Positions 42,687 through 51,482 of a stretch of DNA of 64,000 nucleotides are shown here, one piece after another. The notes below the pieces were generated by a model that saw only the letters and a program-made list of their open reading frames with translations, made no database searches and had not been told where the DNA came from. The stretch lies in the NCBI GenBank assembly GCA_041390625.1, contig JAWKPM010000010.1, forward strand, positions 62,001 to 126,000, written 5' to 3'. Position 1 is the stretch's first letter; each line of letters opens with the position of its first letter. This stretch comes from RBC038 sp041390625. Its GTDB lineage: Bacteria > Chloroflexota > Dehalococcoidia > UBA2979. Made by a program: the position numbers and the translations under genes.

Positions 42687-44258
42687 CTACAGCGTCGGCG
42701 GGGCCTCGGGCTGGTCCGTCGGTGGCGCCTCGGACGGGGCGGGCGCCGGCGGGATGATGGCATCGCGCACCGAGCTGCCGCCGGGGATCTCACCCTTCCG
42801 CACGAGGCCGATCAGATCGACCAGTGTGACGCCGATGGTCTGCTTGAGCGCCTCGTCGGTGGCCATCAGCGCCTGCGGCGTGAGACCGAAGAGCTGATGC
42901 ACCGGCGAGTCGGCGCCGTTCGAGCCGGAGCCGTTGCCACCGAAGTTCACGAGCCGGATCTCGTTCACCTGGCCGATCGGTGAGGCCGCGGCCGTCACGA
43001 TCTCGGGCAGGCGGTCGATGAGGTCCGTCGAGAGCTGCACGCGGATCGCCTCGTCGGAGTACTGCTTCAGGGCCTCGGCGCGCTCGGCGAGACCGTTCGC
43101 CTCGGCGACAAGCTTGGCCTGCGTGGCGAACGCCTCGGCGTCACCCTTGTCGCGTGTCCCCTGCGCCTCACCCTCGGCCTCGAGGACGGTGGCGCGCTTG
43201 GTGGCGTCGGCGCGGCGGATGCGGGCCTCGGCCTCCGCCTCGGCGGCGAGGATCTGAGCCTGCTTGCGCGCCTCCGCCTCGAGGATCTGGCGCTGCTTCT
43301 CCGCCTCGGCGATGGCGACCACCTCGGCCTCGAGCTCCTGGCGGCGCTGCTGTGCGCGGCGCTGCGCGAGGTGCGTCTCCGCCTCGGCAACCTGCTGCTT
43401 CGCCTCGGCCTCCGCCTGCTCGGCGGCCTGGAGGGCGCGCGCCTGCTCCGCGGTGGTGAGCGCCTGGTACTGCGCCATTTGCACGTCGCGGTTCTTCACA
43501 GCCTCGGCGATGGAGGCGTCGGCATCGGCGTTGGCGCGCTCCGCCTGCTGGCGGGCGTTTGCCTCGCGAACACTGGCCTCGCGGTCGGCGTCAGCCTCGC
43601 CGATGCGAGCGTCGCGCTTGACCTCGGCCGTGCGCTTGCGACCGAGCGCGTCGAGGTAGCCGACCTCGTCGCTGATCTCGCGCAGCGTGAGCGTGTCGAG
43701 GGTGATGCCCATCTGGGAGAGCTCGGCCTGGGCCTGCTCGGCGATCTGGGACTGGAAGGCCGTGCGGTCCTGGTAGATCTCTTCCGGCGTCAGCTGGCCG
43801 CAGACGCCTCGCAGGTGGCCCTCGAGGACGGCCTGGACGTCGCGCTCGATCTCCTCGCGACGGCGGCCGAGGTAGCGCTCGGCAGCGTTCATGATGCCGA
43901 GGTCGTCACTCGAGACCTTGAAGAGTGCGGTGCCCACCACTGTCAGCGGCACGCCCTCCTTCGAGATCGCATTGTGGGTACGGACCTCGGTGCTGATGAC
44001 GTGCAGCGACATGCGCTGGTACTGCTCGACGATCGGGAAGACGAACGCGCCACCGTTGCGGACGATGCGGTAGCCGACCGTCTGGCGGCTGCCGTCAGCG
44101 CCTCGAATGTTGTGGCGGCGGCCCGAGATGACGATGACCTCGTCCGGCCCGGCGCGGCGGTAGCGGTTGGCCCAGGTGCCGAGGATCGCCGCGAAGACGA
44201 CGACCAGGATCGAGACGATGACGCCGATGCCGGCGTTCAGACCCACATCGAAGTTCAC
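42687..44258 (-). CDS. Flotillin-like band 7 protein
   Basis: A 523-residue protein: an N-terminal helix (GIGVIVSILVVVFAAILGT), then a band 7/PHB domain (about 30-200: PDEVIVISGRRHNI..FPIVEQYQRMSLHV), and a long Ala/Glu/Gln coiled coil (about 215-410, for example AEAEAKQQVAEAE) typical of flotillins. The C-terminus is Pro-rich and flexible. Flotillins organise membrane microdomains. GTG 44258 has GGAGG seven bases upstream and overlaps the NfeD-like stop (GTGA). Confidence 0.9.
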   Translation of the reverse strand: MNFDVGLNAGIGVIVSILVVVFAAILGTWANRYRRAGPDEVIVISGRRHNIRGADGSRQTVGYRIVRNGGAFVFPIVEQYQRMSLHVISTEVRTHNAISKEGVPLTVVGTALFKVSSDDLGIMNAAERYLGRRREEIERDVQAVLEGHLRGVCGQLTPEEIYQDRTAFQSQIAEQAQAELSQMGITLDTLTLREISDEVGYLDALGRKRTAEVKRDARIGEADADREASVREANARQQAERANADADASIAEAVKNRDVQMAQYQALTTAEQARALQAAEQAEAEAKQQVAEAETHLAQRRAQQRRQELEAEVVAIAEAEKQRQILEAEARKQAQILAAEAEAEARIRRADATKRATVLEAEGEAQGTRDKGDAEAFATQAKLVAEANGLAERAEALKQYSDEAIRVQLSTDLIDRLPEIVTAAASPIGQVNEIRLVNFGGNGSGSNGADSPVHQLFGLTPQALMATDEALKQTIGVTLVDLIGLVRKGEIPGGSSVRDAIIPPAPAPSEAPPTDQPEAPPTL

Positions 44259-44812
44259 GAGACATCCTCCACTGCCGCGACGATGCATTCGCCCGCCACG
44301 ACCGACTGGACGGTCACGAGCTCACCGGCGCCGATCGCCTGGTGGCTTCCCGAACGGGCGGCAGCGGAGTGCGTGCCACCCGCGCGTTCGAACTGGATAC
44401 GTCCGACACCCGCCGCGGGGATCGCGAGCGTGACGCGGACCTGCGCGCCGATGAGATCGGCGAGCGCGAAGTTGGAGGAGACCTCCTGCTTCATGAAGAA
44501 GCGCGTCATGGCGGCGACGAGGGCTGCCATGGGCAGGCCGCCGAGGATGCCGCCCGCAGCGGCGACCAGCGACGGCACGTCGAAGTAGCCCGAGAGCAGC
44601 CAGCCCACGGAGCCGAAGCCCGCGAGGAAGGCGGCGATCGTCTGGACGTTGAGGTGCCCGTCCGCGCCATCGACATCGACGTCGCTGGCGAGGTCGATGA
44701 CCTCGCCCACCACGAAGGAGAGCACGAGCACCAGCACGGCGACGAGGGCGATCGTGATGAAGATGACCGTGTCGGTACGCTGACCGAGGTCGATGCCGAT
44801 GCCGAGGTCCAT
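44255..44812 (-). CDS. NfeD-like membrane protein, flotillin partner
   Basis: A 185-residue protein with about three to four membrane helices (about 17-40, 62-80, 82-103) and a C-terminal OB-fold-like region (LADLIGAQVRVTLAIPAAGVGRIQFERAGG). Paired NfeD/YuaF and flotillin genes are common in bacteria. It comes first in a coupled two-gene operon. A minus-strand TACGAT -10-like element lies about 60 bases upstream, next to an 8-bp inverted repeat TGCCATTC/GAATGGCA at 44887-44911. The 291-bp gap before the Pcm gene holds nothing else clear. Confidence 0.85.
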   Translation of the reverse strand: MDLGIGIDLGQRTDTVIFITIALVAVLVLVLSFVVGEVIDLASDVDVDGADGHLNVQTIAAFLAGFGSVGWLLSGYFDVPSLVAAAGGILGGLPMAALVAAMTRFFMKQEVSSNFALADLIGAQVRVTLAIPAAGVGRIQFERAGGTHSAAARSGSHQAIGAGELVTVQSVVAGECIVAAVEDVS

Positions 44813-45103
44813 GGGTGCTCCCCGCGCTCCGTCCTCGACGTCGCGTGGCGACGCGAGGAGTGCGGCGCATCGTACCTCAAGCGGCGTGCCATTCTGGCAG
44901 GCCGAATGGCAGGTGCCGCGCCGCGATCATCGTCGCGACGCGGCCCGCCTTCGGGGACATTGTCATCCGGGGCGCGCGGGGCGAGACACCGGGGAAACCC
45001 TGATCAACGGGCGCCTCGGTGGGTCGGAGCGAGGACTTCCGCCCCTGTCCTCGGACCGAGCGGACCTCGAGGGTGAGGCGAGACGCACGAGCGCGGGGGC
45101 GAC

Positions 45104-45778
45104 GTGACGGACGACCGATACCGGCAGCAGCGCGAACGCCTCGTGCGGGGGCTGGCGGTCGAGGTGCGGGACGAGCGCGTCCTCGATGCGATGCGCGCCG
45201 TGCCTCGAGAGCGCTTCGTGCCGCCCGAGCTGCGCTACCTCGCGTACGAAGACGAGCCGCTGCCCATCGGGGAGGGGCAGACGATCTCGCAGCCGATGAT
45301 CGTGGCGATGATGACCTCGGCGTTGCGCCTCGAGGGGGACGAGCATGTCCTCGAGGTGGGGACCGGCTCGGGCTACCAGGCGGCGGTGCTCGCCCGCCTC
45401 GCGAACGACGTCGTGAGCGTCGAGATCATGGAGTTGCTCACGGAGCGCGCCGCCGAGGTCCTCCGCGACCTCGGGATCACCAACGTCGAGGTGCACCAGG
45501 CCCTCGAGTCGGGCCAGCGCCTCGGCTGGCCCGACGGCGCGCCGTACGACGCGATCATCGTGACGGCCGCCGCCCCGGAGGCTCCCCTGCCTCTCCTCGA
45601 GCAGCTGAAGGTGGGTGGCCGCCTCGTGATCCCGATCGGCAGCCGGTACGAGCAGGAGCTGTGCGCGGTGACGAAGACCGCGGCCGGCACGAGCGTCGAG
45701 CGCCTCGGTGGTTGTCGCTTCGTACCGCTGCTGGGGCCGCACGGGCACGCGCCCGCGCCGGAGCAGCCTCGGAGCTGA
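45104..45778 (+). CDS. pcm: Protein-L-isoaspartate O-methyltransferase
   Basis: A 224-residue enzyme: the conserved MRAVPRERFVPPE, DEPLPIGEGQTISQPMIVAMM and SAM-binding EVGTGSGYQAAVLARL identify PCMT, which repairs isoaspartyl residues in damaged proteins using SAM. It is cytoplasmic and close to usual length. The start is GTG 45104 with GGGGGCG just upstream. Confidence 0.93.
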   Translation: MTDDRYRQQRERLVRGLAVEVRDERVLDAMRAVPRERFVPPELRYLAYEDEPLPIGEGQTISQPMIVAMMTSALRLEGDEHVLEVGTGSGYQAAVLARLANDVVSVEIMELLTERAAEVLRDLGITNVEVHQALESGQRLGWPDGAPYDAIIVTAAAPEAPLPLLEQLKVGGRLVIPIGSRYEQELCAVTKTAAGTSVERLGGCRFVPLLGPHGHAPAPEQPRS

Positions 45779-45898
45779 CTCGGTCCTCGAAGACGCGTTT
45801 CCCATGGCCGGACTTCACGTACGTATTGACACCTCGTGTGACGATGCGCCTCATCCGGGCCGGGGTCCTGGATAGCGAATCGACGAACGGGGGTGCGC

Positions 45899-46201
45899 AT
45901 GGCGACGACGACGTACATCGGGTTCTTCCGGCCGAACAGTGACCAGGTCATCTACGAGGCCTGGCGCGAAACGGGGGCGAACCCGGCCGCTCTGCTGGAG
46001 AAGGTGCGAGGCTTCCCCGCCAGCCTGCCTTCGACGTGCAAGCTCGTTGGCTCGTGGGTCGCGAGTGGTGGCGAAGTCCCCGGCGTGATGGTCGTCGAGA
46101 CCGAGAGCTACGCCGATATCCAGCACATCAACCAGTACTACTACGGCTGGCTACGATTCGACTGGCACCCCGTGGCGACAGGGGGCGTTGCGCGAACGTA
46201 G
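45899..46201 (+). CDS. Small DUF3303-like protein
   Basis: A 100-residue protein beginning MATTTYIGFFRPNSDQ with GVMVVETESYADIQHINQYYYGW, the compact ferredoxin-like pattern of DUF3303-type small proteins. ATG 45899 has GGGGG five bases upstream; a GTG two codons earlier is the alternative. Function unknown. Confidence 0.68.
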   Translation: MATTTYIGFFRPNSDQVIYEAWRETGANPAALLEKVRGFPASLPSTCKLVGSWVASGGEVPGVMVVETESYADIQHINQYYYGWLRFDWHPVATGGVART

Positions 46202-46227
46202 TCCGGCACCCGCCCTCGAAACCCGCT

Positions 46228-46255
46228 CTGACGCATCCGGGCGCTGGCGTATGAT
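46228..46255 (+). promoter_or_regulatory. Probable promoter of LLM oxidoreductase gene
   Basis: CTGACG (46228-46233), 16 bases, and TATGAT (46250-46255) form a reasonable housekeeping-type promoter about 54 bases before the GTG start. Confidence 0.5.
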
Positions 46256-46308
46256 GCGGCGCGCCAGGCGGTAGAAGCCGTCAAGCGAGGACGGTCGAGG
46301 GGGTGAGC

Positions 46309-47304
46309 GTGCGCCGCATCAGCATCGGGCTCAGCTGGTCGAGCAAGGACGGGGTGCCGGACTTCGTCGAGCAGGCGAAGGTGGCCGACGACAGCGGCGT
46401 GTGGGCGATCTTCACGGGCGAGAACTGGCGTCGCGACGCCTTCACGCCGGCCACCGTGCTCGCGTACGAGACGAACAACGTCCAGATCGGCACCTCGATC
46501 GTGAACGTGCACTCGAGGGCGGCCGGCGCGCTGGCGATGCACTTCGGGACGCTCGAGGAGCTGTCGGGCGGCCGCATGATCATCGGCCTCGGGACCTCGA
46601 GTGCGAACGTCACCGAAGGCTTCGCCGGTGTGCCGTACGGCCGCGCGCTGCGGCGGATGCGTGAGTACGTCGAGATCCTGAACATGCTGCTCGCGAGCCA
46701 GCCACTCCAGTACCAGGGCGAGCTCTTCGAGCTGACGCGCGGCTTCCGCCTCGACATCCCGCTGCCGCGCGACCACACACCGATCTACATCGCCTCGATG
46801 ACACCTCGGTCGGTGAAGCAGACGGCGGAGATCGCCGACGGCTGGATGCCGATCGAGCTGCCGAAGTCGAGCTGGAAGGCGCAGACCGACGCCTTCTACA
46901 ACGCGGCGAAGGCGGCCGGGCGCGACCCCTCGACGCTCACGATTCGCACGGCGACGCCGATCATCGTGACGGACGACCCGGAGCCTGAGTACGAGCGCAT
47001 CCGCGGCACGGTGGCGTTCTACATCGCGCGCATGGGCGACTCGTACTACCGCAACTTCGTGCGCATGGGGCACCAGGAGATGGCGGACGCCGTCCGGGCG
47101 GGCTGGGCCGAGGGCTCCTCGGCGGGCGGCACGGCGGCGGTGCCGGCGGACTTCGCGCGGGAGATGGGCTTCGCCGGGTCCGCCGAGGCGTGCGCGGAGC
47201 ACATGGACGAAATGACTGAGGCGGGCTTCAACCTCTTCAGCGTCTCGGTGAAGGAGCCCGACGCGAAGAAGCGCGCCTCGATCTTCCGCACGCTGGCCGG
47301 ATAG
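46309..47304 (+). CDS. LLM-class (luciferase-like) flavin oxidoreductase
   Basis: A 331-residue TIM-barrel protein of the bacterial luciferase family: DDSGVWAIFTGENW, NNVQIGTSIVNVHSR, EELSGGRMIIGLGTSSAN and TPIYIASMTPRSVKQTAEIADGW. It could use FMN or F420; mycobacterial-style F420 enzymes have this length. GTG 46309 is preferred because GAGGGGG lies five bases upstream; GTG 46303 overlaps that site. The substrate is unknown. Confidence 0.88.
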   Translation: MRRISIGLSWSSKDGVPDFVEQAKVADDSGVWAIFTGENWRRDAFTPATVLAYETNNVQIGTSIVNVHSRAAGALAMHFGTLEELSGGRMIIGLGTSSANVTEGFAGVPYGRALRRMREYVEILNMLLASQPLQYQGELFELTRGFRLDIPLPRDHTPIYIASMTPRSVKQTAEIADGWMPIELPKSSWKAQTDAFYNAAKAAGRDPSTLTIRTATPIIVTDDPEPEYERIRGTVAFYIARMGDSYYRNFVRMGHQEMADAVRAGWAEGSSAGGTAAVPADFAREMGFAGSAEACAEHMDEMTEAGFNLFSVSVKEPDAKKRASIFRTLAG

Positions 47305-47383
47305 GGACGGCTGGACCGCCCCGACAGGCAGGAGCGAGGTCGGCCCTGCGGGCCGGCGACCCGCCCACCCACCCCTTCTATCA

Positions 47384-47404
47384 GCGAGGGGCTACGCCCC
47401 TCGC
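47384..47404. terminator. 9-bp hairpin between convergent genes
   Basis: GCGAGGGGC (47384-47392) and GCCCCTCGC (47396-47404) with a TAC loop, in the gap between the LLM oxidoreductase and SDR genes. A second weaker G+C hairpin built on GGCCC/GGGCC lies just before it. Confidence 0.7.
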
Positions 47405-47508
47405 GCACCCGGAACGCGACCGGGCGGGATGCAGGTGCGCGCGAGCACCACCTTCGCGACAAAGACGACGGCCCGCCTCGGCGCAACGCCTCGCCTCATG
47501 CGCCGTGG

Positions 47509-48288
47509 CTAGCGGGCGCGGCTGCCGCCATCGATGGGGAGGACGACGCCGTTGAGGTAGGACGCGGCGTCGCTGCAGAGGAAGGCGACGACCTCGGCGA
47601 TCTCCTCGGGCTCGCCGTAGCGGCCCATCGGGTTGTTCGAGGCCATGCGGTCGTGCGCGGCCTGCGGCTCGTCGGCGTCGAGGCCACGCTCGATGGAGCG
47701 CATCATGCGCGTCTCGATCGGCGCGGGGTTGATGCAGTTGACGCGGATGCCGTCGCGCGCGAACTCGAGGGCGGCGGACTTCGTCAGGCCGATGACGGCG
47801 TGCTTGCTGGCCGTGTAGGCCGCGAGCGCGGTGCTGCCGGAGAGGCCGGCGACCGACGAGGTGTTCACGATCGCGCCTCGACCCTGCGCGCGCATGACCG
47901 GGACGACCGCCCTCATGCCGAGCCAGACGCCCTTCACGTTGACGGCCAGCACGCGGTCGAACTCGGCCTCGGGGTAGTCGAGCATCGAGCCGACGAAGCC
48001 CTCGATGCCGGCGTTGTTGAAGAAGGCATCGATGTGTCCGAAGCGGTCGACGGCCGCGCGGGCGTAGCGATCGACGTCGGCGGCCCGCGTGACGTCGGCC
48101 TCGATGGGGTGAGCGGTACCGCCGGCGAGCCCGACCTCGGCGGCCGTGACCTCGAGATCCGCGCCGGGCAGATCGACGAGCGTGACAGCAGCGCCGTCGC
48201 GCGCGAAGCGGACGGCCGCCGCCCGGCCGATGCCGCCGGCGGCGCCGGTGATGACGACGCTCTTGAGCGGACTGGGGTTCGACGTCAT
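47509..48288 (-). CDS. Short-chain dehydrogenase/reductase
   Basis: A 259-residue SDR. Cofactor motif TGAAGGIGRAAAVRF (14-28), structural NNAG, and catalytic residues in NTSSVAGLSGSTALAAYTASKHAV (Ser, Tyr, Lys). The C-terminus GVVLPIDGGSR is typical of classical SDRs using NAD(H) or NADP(H). ATG 48288 has GAGGAGG upstream. The substrate is unknown. Confidence 0.92.
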   Translation of the reverse strand: MTSNPSPLKSVVITGAAGGIGRAAAVRFARDGAAVTLVDLPGADLEVTAAEVGLAGGTAHPIEADVTRAADVDRYARAAVDRFGHIDAFFNNAGIEGFVGSMLDYPEAEFDRVLAVNVKGVWLGMRAVVPVMRAQGRGAIVNTSSVAGLSGSTALAAYTASKHAVIGLTKSAALEFARDGIRVNCINPAPIETRMMRSIERGLDADEPQAAHDRMASNNPMGRYGEPEEIAEVVAFLCSDAASYLNGVVLPIDGGSRAR

Positions 48289-48322
48289 CGCGCCCTCCTC
48301 GTGCTGCGGGAACGGCGCGAGA

Positions 48323-49006
48323 TTAGCGCGTGAGGTAACCGCAGGACTGACTCGTGAGCGCGGCGACCGCCTCCGTCGGGAGGAACTGCGAGGCTGCCGT
48401 CACGACGCGGTTGCGCTGGTCGACCGCGGCGTCGTACTCGGCGGTCGCGGCATCGAAGTCCGCGACGGAGGTCGCGGTCGCGAGACGCGCCTCGAGATCG
48501 TCGACGGCCGCGACGCGGCCCTCGAACTGGTCCGCCACCACATCGGCGTACTCGGCGACCTCGAACGGCGGGAGCTTCGCGCGCATCGCGGTGGCGGCCG
48601 CCTCGGAGGCGGCGCGCTCGGCGGCGCTCAGACGGGCGGAGCGCGCGATGCGCTCCTCGAGGGGGAGCGAGGCGGGACCGCCGTCGACCGCCTCGGCGGA
48701 CTCGGCGGCGTCGATGGCGGCGGTCCAGGCCTCGAGGGTGGCACAGGTCTCGACGGCCCACGCCTCGATGGCCTCGGGGTCGACGAGCGGCGGCACGGTC
48801 ACGGGGGTGGCGGCGCCGGGGACGGAGGGGGCGGGGGCGCCTCCGGGATTCGGTGCCGGCGGCTGGTCGGTCGAGGTGGTGGCATTCGCCGCGGGCGTGC
48901 TCGTGGTCACCGGCGAGCGCGCATCGTCCTCGTCGCCCCCACAGGCGGCGACGAGCAGCAGGCCGGCACACAGGGCCGCGAGAACGGTCAGGGCGCGCAG
49001 CGTCAC
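48323..49006 (-). CDS. Lipoprotein, unknown
   Basis: A 227-residue lipoprotein. Signal peptide VTLRALTVLAALCAGLL with lipobox LVAACGG, a Pro/Ala/Thr-rich linker, then an Ala/Glu helical domain (ERIARSARLSAAERAASEAAATAM and ATSVADFDAATAEYDAAVDQRN). No family is recognised. The GTG start at 49006 sits six bases after TATGAT, with no ribosome site, so it looks leaderless. Confidence 0.7.
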   Translation of the reverse strand: MTLRALTVLAALCAGLLLVAACGGDEDDARSPVTTSTPAANATTSTDQPPAPNPGGAPAPSVPGAATPVTVPPLVDPEAIEAWAVETCATLEAWTAAIDAAESAEAVDGGPASLPLEERIARSARLSAAERAASEAAATAMRAKLPPFEVAEYADVVADQFEGRVAAVDDLEARLATATSVADFDAATAEYDAAVDQRNRVVTAASQFLPTEAVAALTSQSCGYLTR

Positions 49007-49018
49007 GGTTCGATCATA
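49007..49018 (-). promoter_or_regulatory. Leaderless-type -10 element before lipoprotein gene
   Basis: On the minus strand TATGAT (49018-49013) is followed by CGAACC and then the GTG start. The spacing places the transcript start at the start codon. Confidence 0.5.
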
Positions 49019-49050
49019 GGCGGGTCGGGACGCTTTCGAGCACAAACAGA

Positions 49051-49070
49051 CCCCCGGCGGATGCCGGGGG
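49051..49070. terminator. 8-bp hairpin after lipoprotein gene
   Basis: CCCCCGGC (49051-49058) and GCCGGGGG (49063-49070) with a GGAT loop, 36 bases after the end of the lipoprotein gene at 49106-49861 on the minus strand. It also separates it from the next lipoprotein's promoter. Confidence 0.7.
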
Positions 49071-49105
49071 CCTGCGGCTCGGTCGAGTCTCGAGCTACCT
49101 CGGAG

Positions 49106-49861
49106 CTAGAAGCCGAACGAGGTCACCTCGAACGGCGGCTCGAAGTCGTCGTCGGAGACGGACGTCGAGTACTCGGTCGCCTCCATCTTCCAGGTGGAGC
49201 CGTCGGTGCCCTGGAAGTCCACGAGCAGCGGGACGCCTTCCTCGGAGATGCAGGTGGTGCCGGTGCCGTCGGGGTCCGTGGCCTCGAAGCACTCGGCGGT
49301 CGCGCCGGCGATCGTGCGCTGGCCGATCGGGTTGAGGTCGACCTCGGGGTCGTCGCGCACCTCGTCGAGGAAGTCGGTGGCGAAGGCACTCGGGTCGCCG
49401 CCGGGCAGCGCGGCGCTGAGGCAGGTCTGTTCGCTCAGGAGGCAGAAGATCGTGCCGTCCGGCGTGTTGATCGTGGTGACCTCGAAGGCCTCGCCGTCCT
49501 GCTCGGTGTTCAGGTCGACGCGCTGGCGATCCTGCTTCTGGAAGATCGTCATCGTGCCGCTGATGCCGCCCTCGGAGCTGGTGCCCTCGGTGTTGTAGGT
49601 CACCTGGTACTCGGCATCGCCGAAGAGGCCCAGCACATCGAGCGGGTTGCCCCCGGACGCGCTGCCCGAGCCGTCACCGTTGCCACCGCCGGTACCGCCA
49701 CCCGAGCCGTCGCCGGGACCGCTGCCCGAACCATCGCCACCGGTGCTGGTGGCAGTCGCGGTCGCGGTCGCGTCGCCGTTGGACGAATCGTCGTCGGACG
49801 AAGTGCATGCCATCGCGAACATCGCGAGAGCGATCGCGCCGATCAGCGCAAGCTTCCTCAT
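49106..49861 (-). CDS. Lipoprotein with Gly-rich linker, unknown
   Basis: A 251-residue lipoprotein. Lipobox MFAMACTSS (Cys19), then a strongly repetitive Thr/Gly/Ser/Asp linker (about 25-75), and a beta-rich C-terminal domain (VDLNTEQDGEAFEVTTINTPDG, CISEEGVPLLVDFQG and WKMEATEYSTSVSD). It ends FEVTSFGF, echoing the GFGF ending of the lipoprotein at 37287, and both may belong to one envelope lipoprotein family. Function unknown. The ATG at 49861 has GGGAGG upstream. Confidence 0.72.
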   Translation of the reverse strand: MRKLALIGAIALAMFAMACTSSDDDSSNGDATATATATSTGGDGSGSGPGDGSGGGTGGGNGDGSGSASGGNPLDVLGLFGDAEYQVTYNTEGTSSEGGISGTMTIFQKQDRQRVDLNTEQDGEAFEVTTINTPDGTIFCLLSEQTCLSAALPGGDPSAFATDFLDEVRDDPEVDLNPIGQRTIAGATAECFEATDPDGTGTTCISEEGVPLLVDFQGTDGSTWKMEATEYSTSVSDDDFEPPFEVTSFGF

Positions 49862-49993
49862 CAGGACCTCCCTGTCATTCCCTCTGTCGGATCCCGTTAC
49901 GTCACGCGCCGCGGGACCTCGATCGATGATGGCAGCGCCTTCGCGTAACCGCGAGGGGCGAAGTCAACGCATCGTGTGGAGGTCGAGGGAGGA

Positions 49994-50557
49994 CTAGCCG
50001 GAGGCCGGCGGGTCCGCGATGGCGTGCACGATCAGCGTGACCTCGTAGTCGCCGGGCGCGATCGTGACGGTCGAGCGGGGCTCGGGTGCAAGCGACAGCA
50101 CCTCGATGTCGAGTGTGCCGTCGGTCAGCCGCGCGGCGTCGCCGCCGGGCATCGTGATCTCGAGTGGTTGGGACGTATCGCTGTAGACGAGGGCCAGCTC
50201 GATGGTCGCCTCGCCCGCCCAGATGCACTGGACGTCTACGGGGCATCGAGAGTCGTTGGTCACGCCGATGAACCGCAGCACGTAGCCGTTCTCGAGCTGA
50301 ACGTCCTCACCGGGACGCATCGTGACCGTCTCCCCGAGCGCGACGACCGGGGGAGGCACGGCCGTCGGCGTGGCTGACGGGCCCGGCGGCGTCGAGGACG
50401 GAATCGCGGTGGGGCTGGGTGTCGCCGTCGGACTCTCGGTGGCCGTCGGAGTCGGGCTGGGGGTGGGCGTCACGGCCTCGTCGCCCGCGCACGCGACCGA
50501 GGCCGCGAGCGGCAGCGCGAGGAGCGGAAGCAGGAGGGTTCGAGCGAGCTTCGTCAT
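49994..50557 (-). CDS. Lipoprotein with Thr/Pro linker, unknown
   Basis: A 187-residue lipoprotein starting MTKLARTLLLPLLALPL with lipobox AASVACAG (Cys23). A Thr/Pro/Ser repeat linker (about 30-72) is followed by a compact beta domain (MRPGEDVQLENGYVLRFIG, CPVDVQCIWAGEATIELALVY and IAPGDYEVTLIVHA). One Cys pair in the domain could form a disulfide. The domain resembles small extracytoplasmic beta-sandwich proteins. ATG 50557 is chosen over an earlier Met that would bury the signal peptide. Confidence 0.72.
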   Translation of the reverse strand: MTKLARTLLLPLLALPLAASVACAGDEAVTPTPSPTPTATESPTATPSPTAIPSSTPPGPSATPTAVPPPVVALGETVTMRPGEDVQLENGYVLRFIGVTNDSRCPVDVQCIWAGEATIELALVYSDTSQPLEITMPGGDAARLTDGTLDIEVLSLAPEPRSTVTIAPGDYEVTLIVHAIADPPASG

Positions 50558-50613
50558 ATCTACGTGACGTCGGCGGCGGCCTCGAAGTTCCCGAGGGGGC
50601 CTCGATCGCCCGT

Positions 50614-51354
50614 TCACAGCGAGAACCGGCGCCCGCGCCGGGAGGCGGCGCGTACGCGTTCGAGCAGCACGCCTCGCAGCACGAAGGCGACGAGCGCGCC
50701 GGCGAGGAAGCCGACCACGTGCGCCTCCCAGGCGACGCCCGGCTCGGCGACGGCGAATTGCGCGAGGAACCAGAAGAGCAGGAAGAGCCCGGCCGGCACC
50801 GGCAGCAGCGTGAAGAAGAGCAGCGCGATCACGGGATGCCGGGGAAAAAGCACGGCGTAAGCGCCGAGGACGCCCGCGATCGCCCCGGACGCGCCGATGA
50901 GCGGCGTGGTGTCTCCGGTGTTGAGCGCGACGAACCCGAGCGTCGCGAGGATCCCCGCACCGAGATAGACCGCGAGGTAGGCGACGTGGCCGAACGCCTC
51001 CTCGACGTTATTCCCGAAGATCCAGAGGAACCACATGTTGCCGAGCAGGTGCAGCAGGTTGCCGTGCAGGAACATCGAGACGAGCACGGAGCCCACGATG
51101 GACTTCGAGGGGAACACTTGCTGCTGGCTCGTCGTGTCGGAGACGCAGCGGCCCGTCTGGATCTCGGAGAGCGTCAGCGGCTCGCCGGTGGTGATCTCGC
51201 AGCCGATGGCCGCGCGCTCGTAGAGGAACGCGACCTCGTCGGCGCTGCCGGTCGGCGGCTGCCAGAAGAAGAAGATCGCCACGTTCGCCGCGATCAGCAG
51301 CATCGTGACGTAGGGACGCACGCTGGTGCGAACGGCGTCGCCGATCGGGAACAC
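50614..51354 (-). CDS. Rhomboid family intramembrane serine protease
   Basis: A 246-residue protein with about six to seven helices. The catalytic pair is Ser156 in PLIGASGAIAGVLGAY and His212 in AHVVGFLAGAL. The HGNLLHLLGNMWFLWIFGN segment gives the conserved helix region, and the Cys-containing extracytoplasmic loop (50-80) is an extra insertion. These proteases cleave transmembrane substrates within the membrane. The GTG start at 51354 is preferred. Substrates are unknown. Confidence 0.88.
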   Translation of the reverse strand: MFPIGDAVRTSVRPYVTMLLIAANVAIFFFWQPPTGSADEVAFLYERAAIGCEITTGEPLTLSEIQTGRCVSDTTSQQQVFPSKSIVGSVLVSMFLHGNLLHLLGNMWFLWIFGNNVEEAFGHVAYLAVYLGAGILATLGFVALNTGDTTPLIGASGAIAGVLGAYAVLFPRHPVIALLFFTLLPVPAGLFLLFWFLAQFAVAEPGVAWEAHVVGFLAGALVAFVLRGVLLERVRAASRRGRRFSL

Positions 51355-51482
51355 CGCGCCTCCTGTCCCTGCGCCCGTCCGAGTTCGAGGCTACAGGCTC
51401 GACAGGCCGACCGCGCCTCGACGTGACGACGTTGCGCATCGGATGCATTACATTCGGCGAGGCGGGGTGACTGGAGGCATCG

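Noticed and set aside
45826..45831. TTGACA before the small DUF3303-like gene
   Set aside because: No matching -10 at acceptable spacing.
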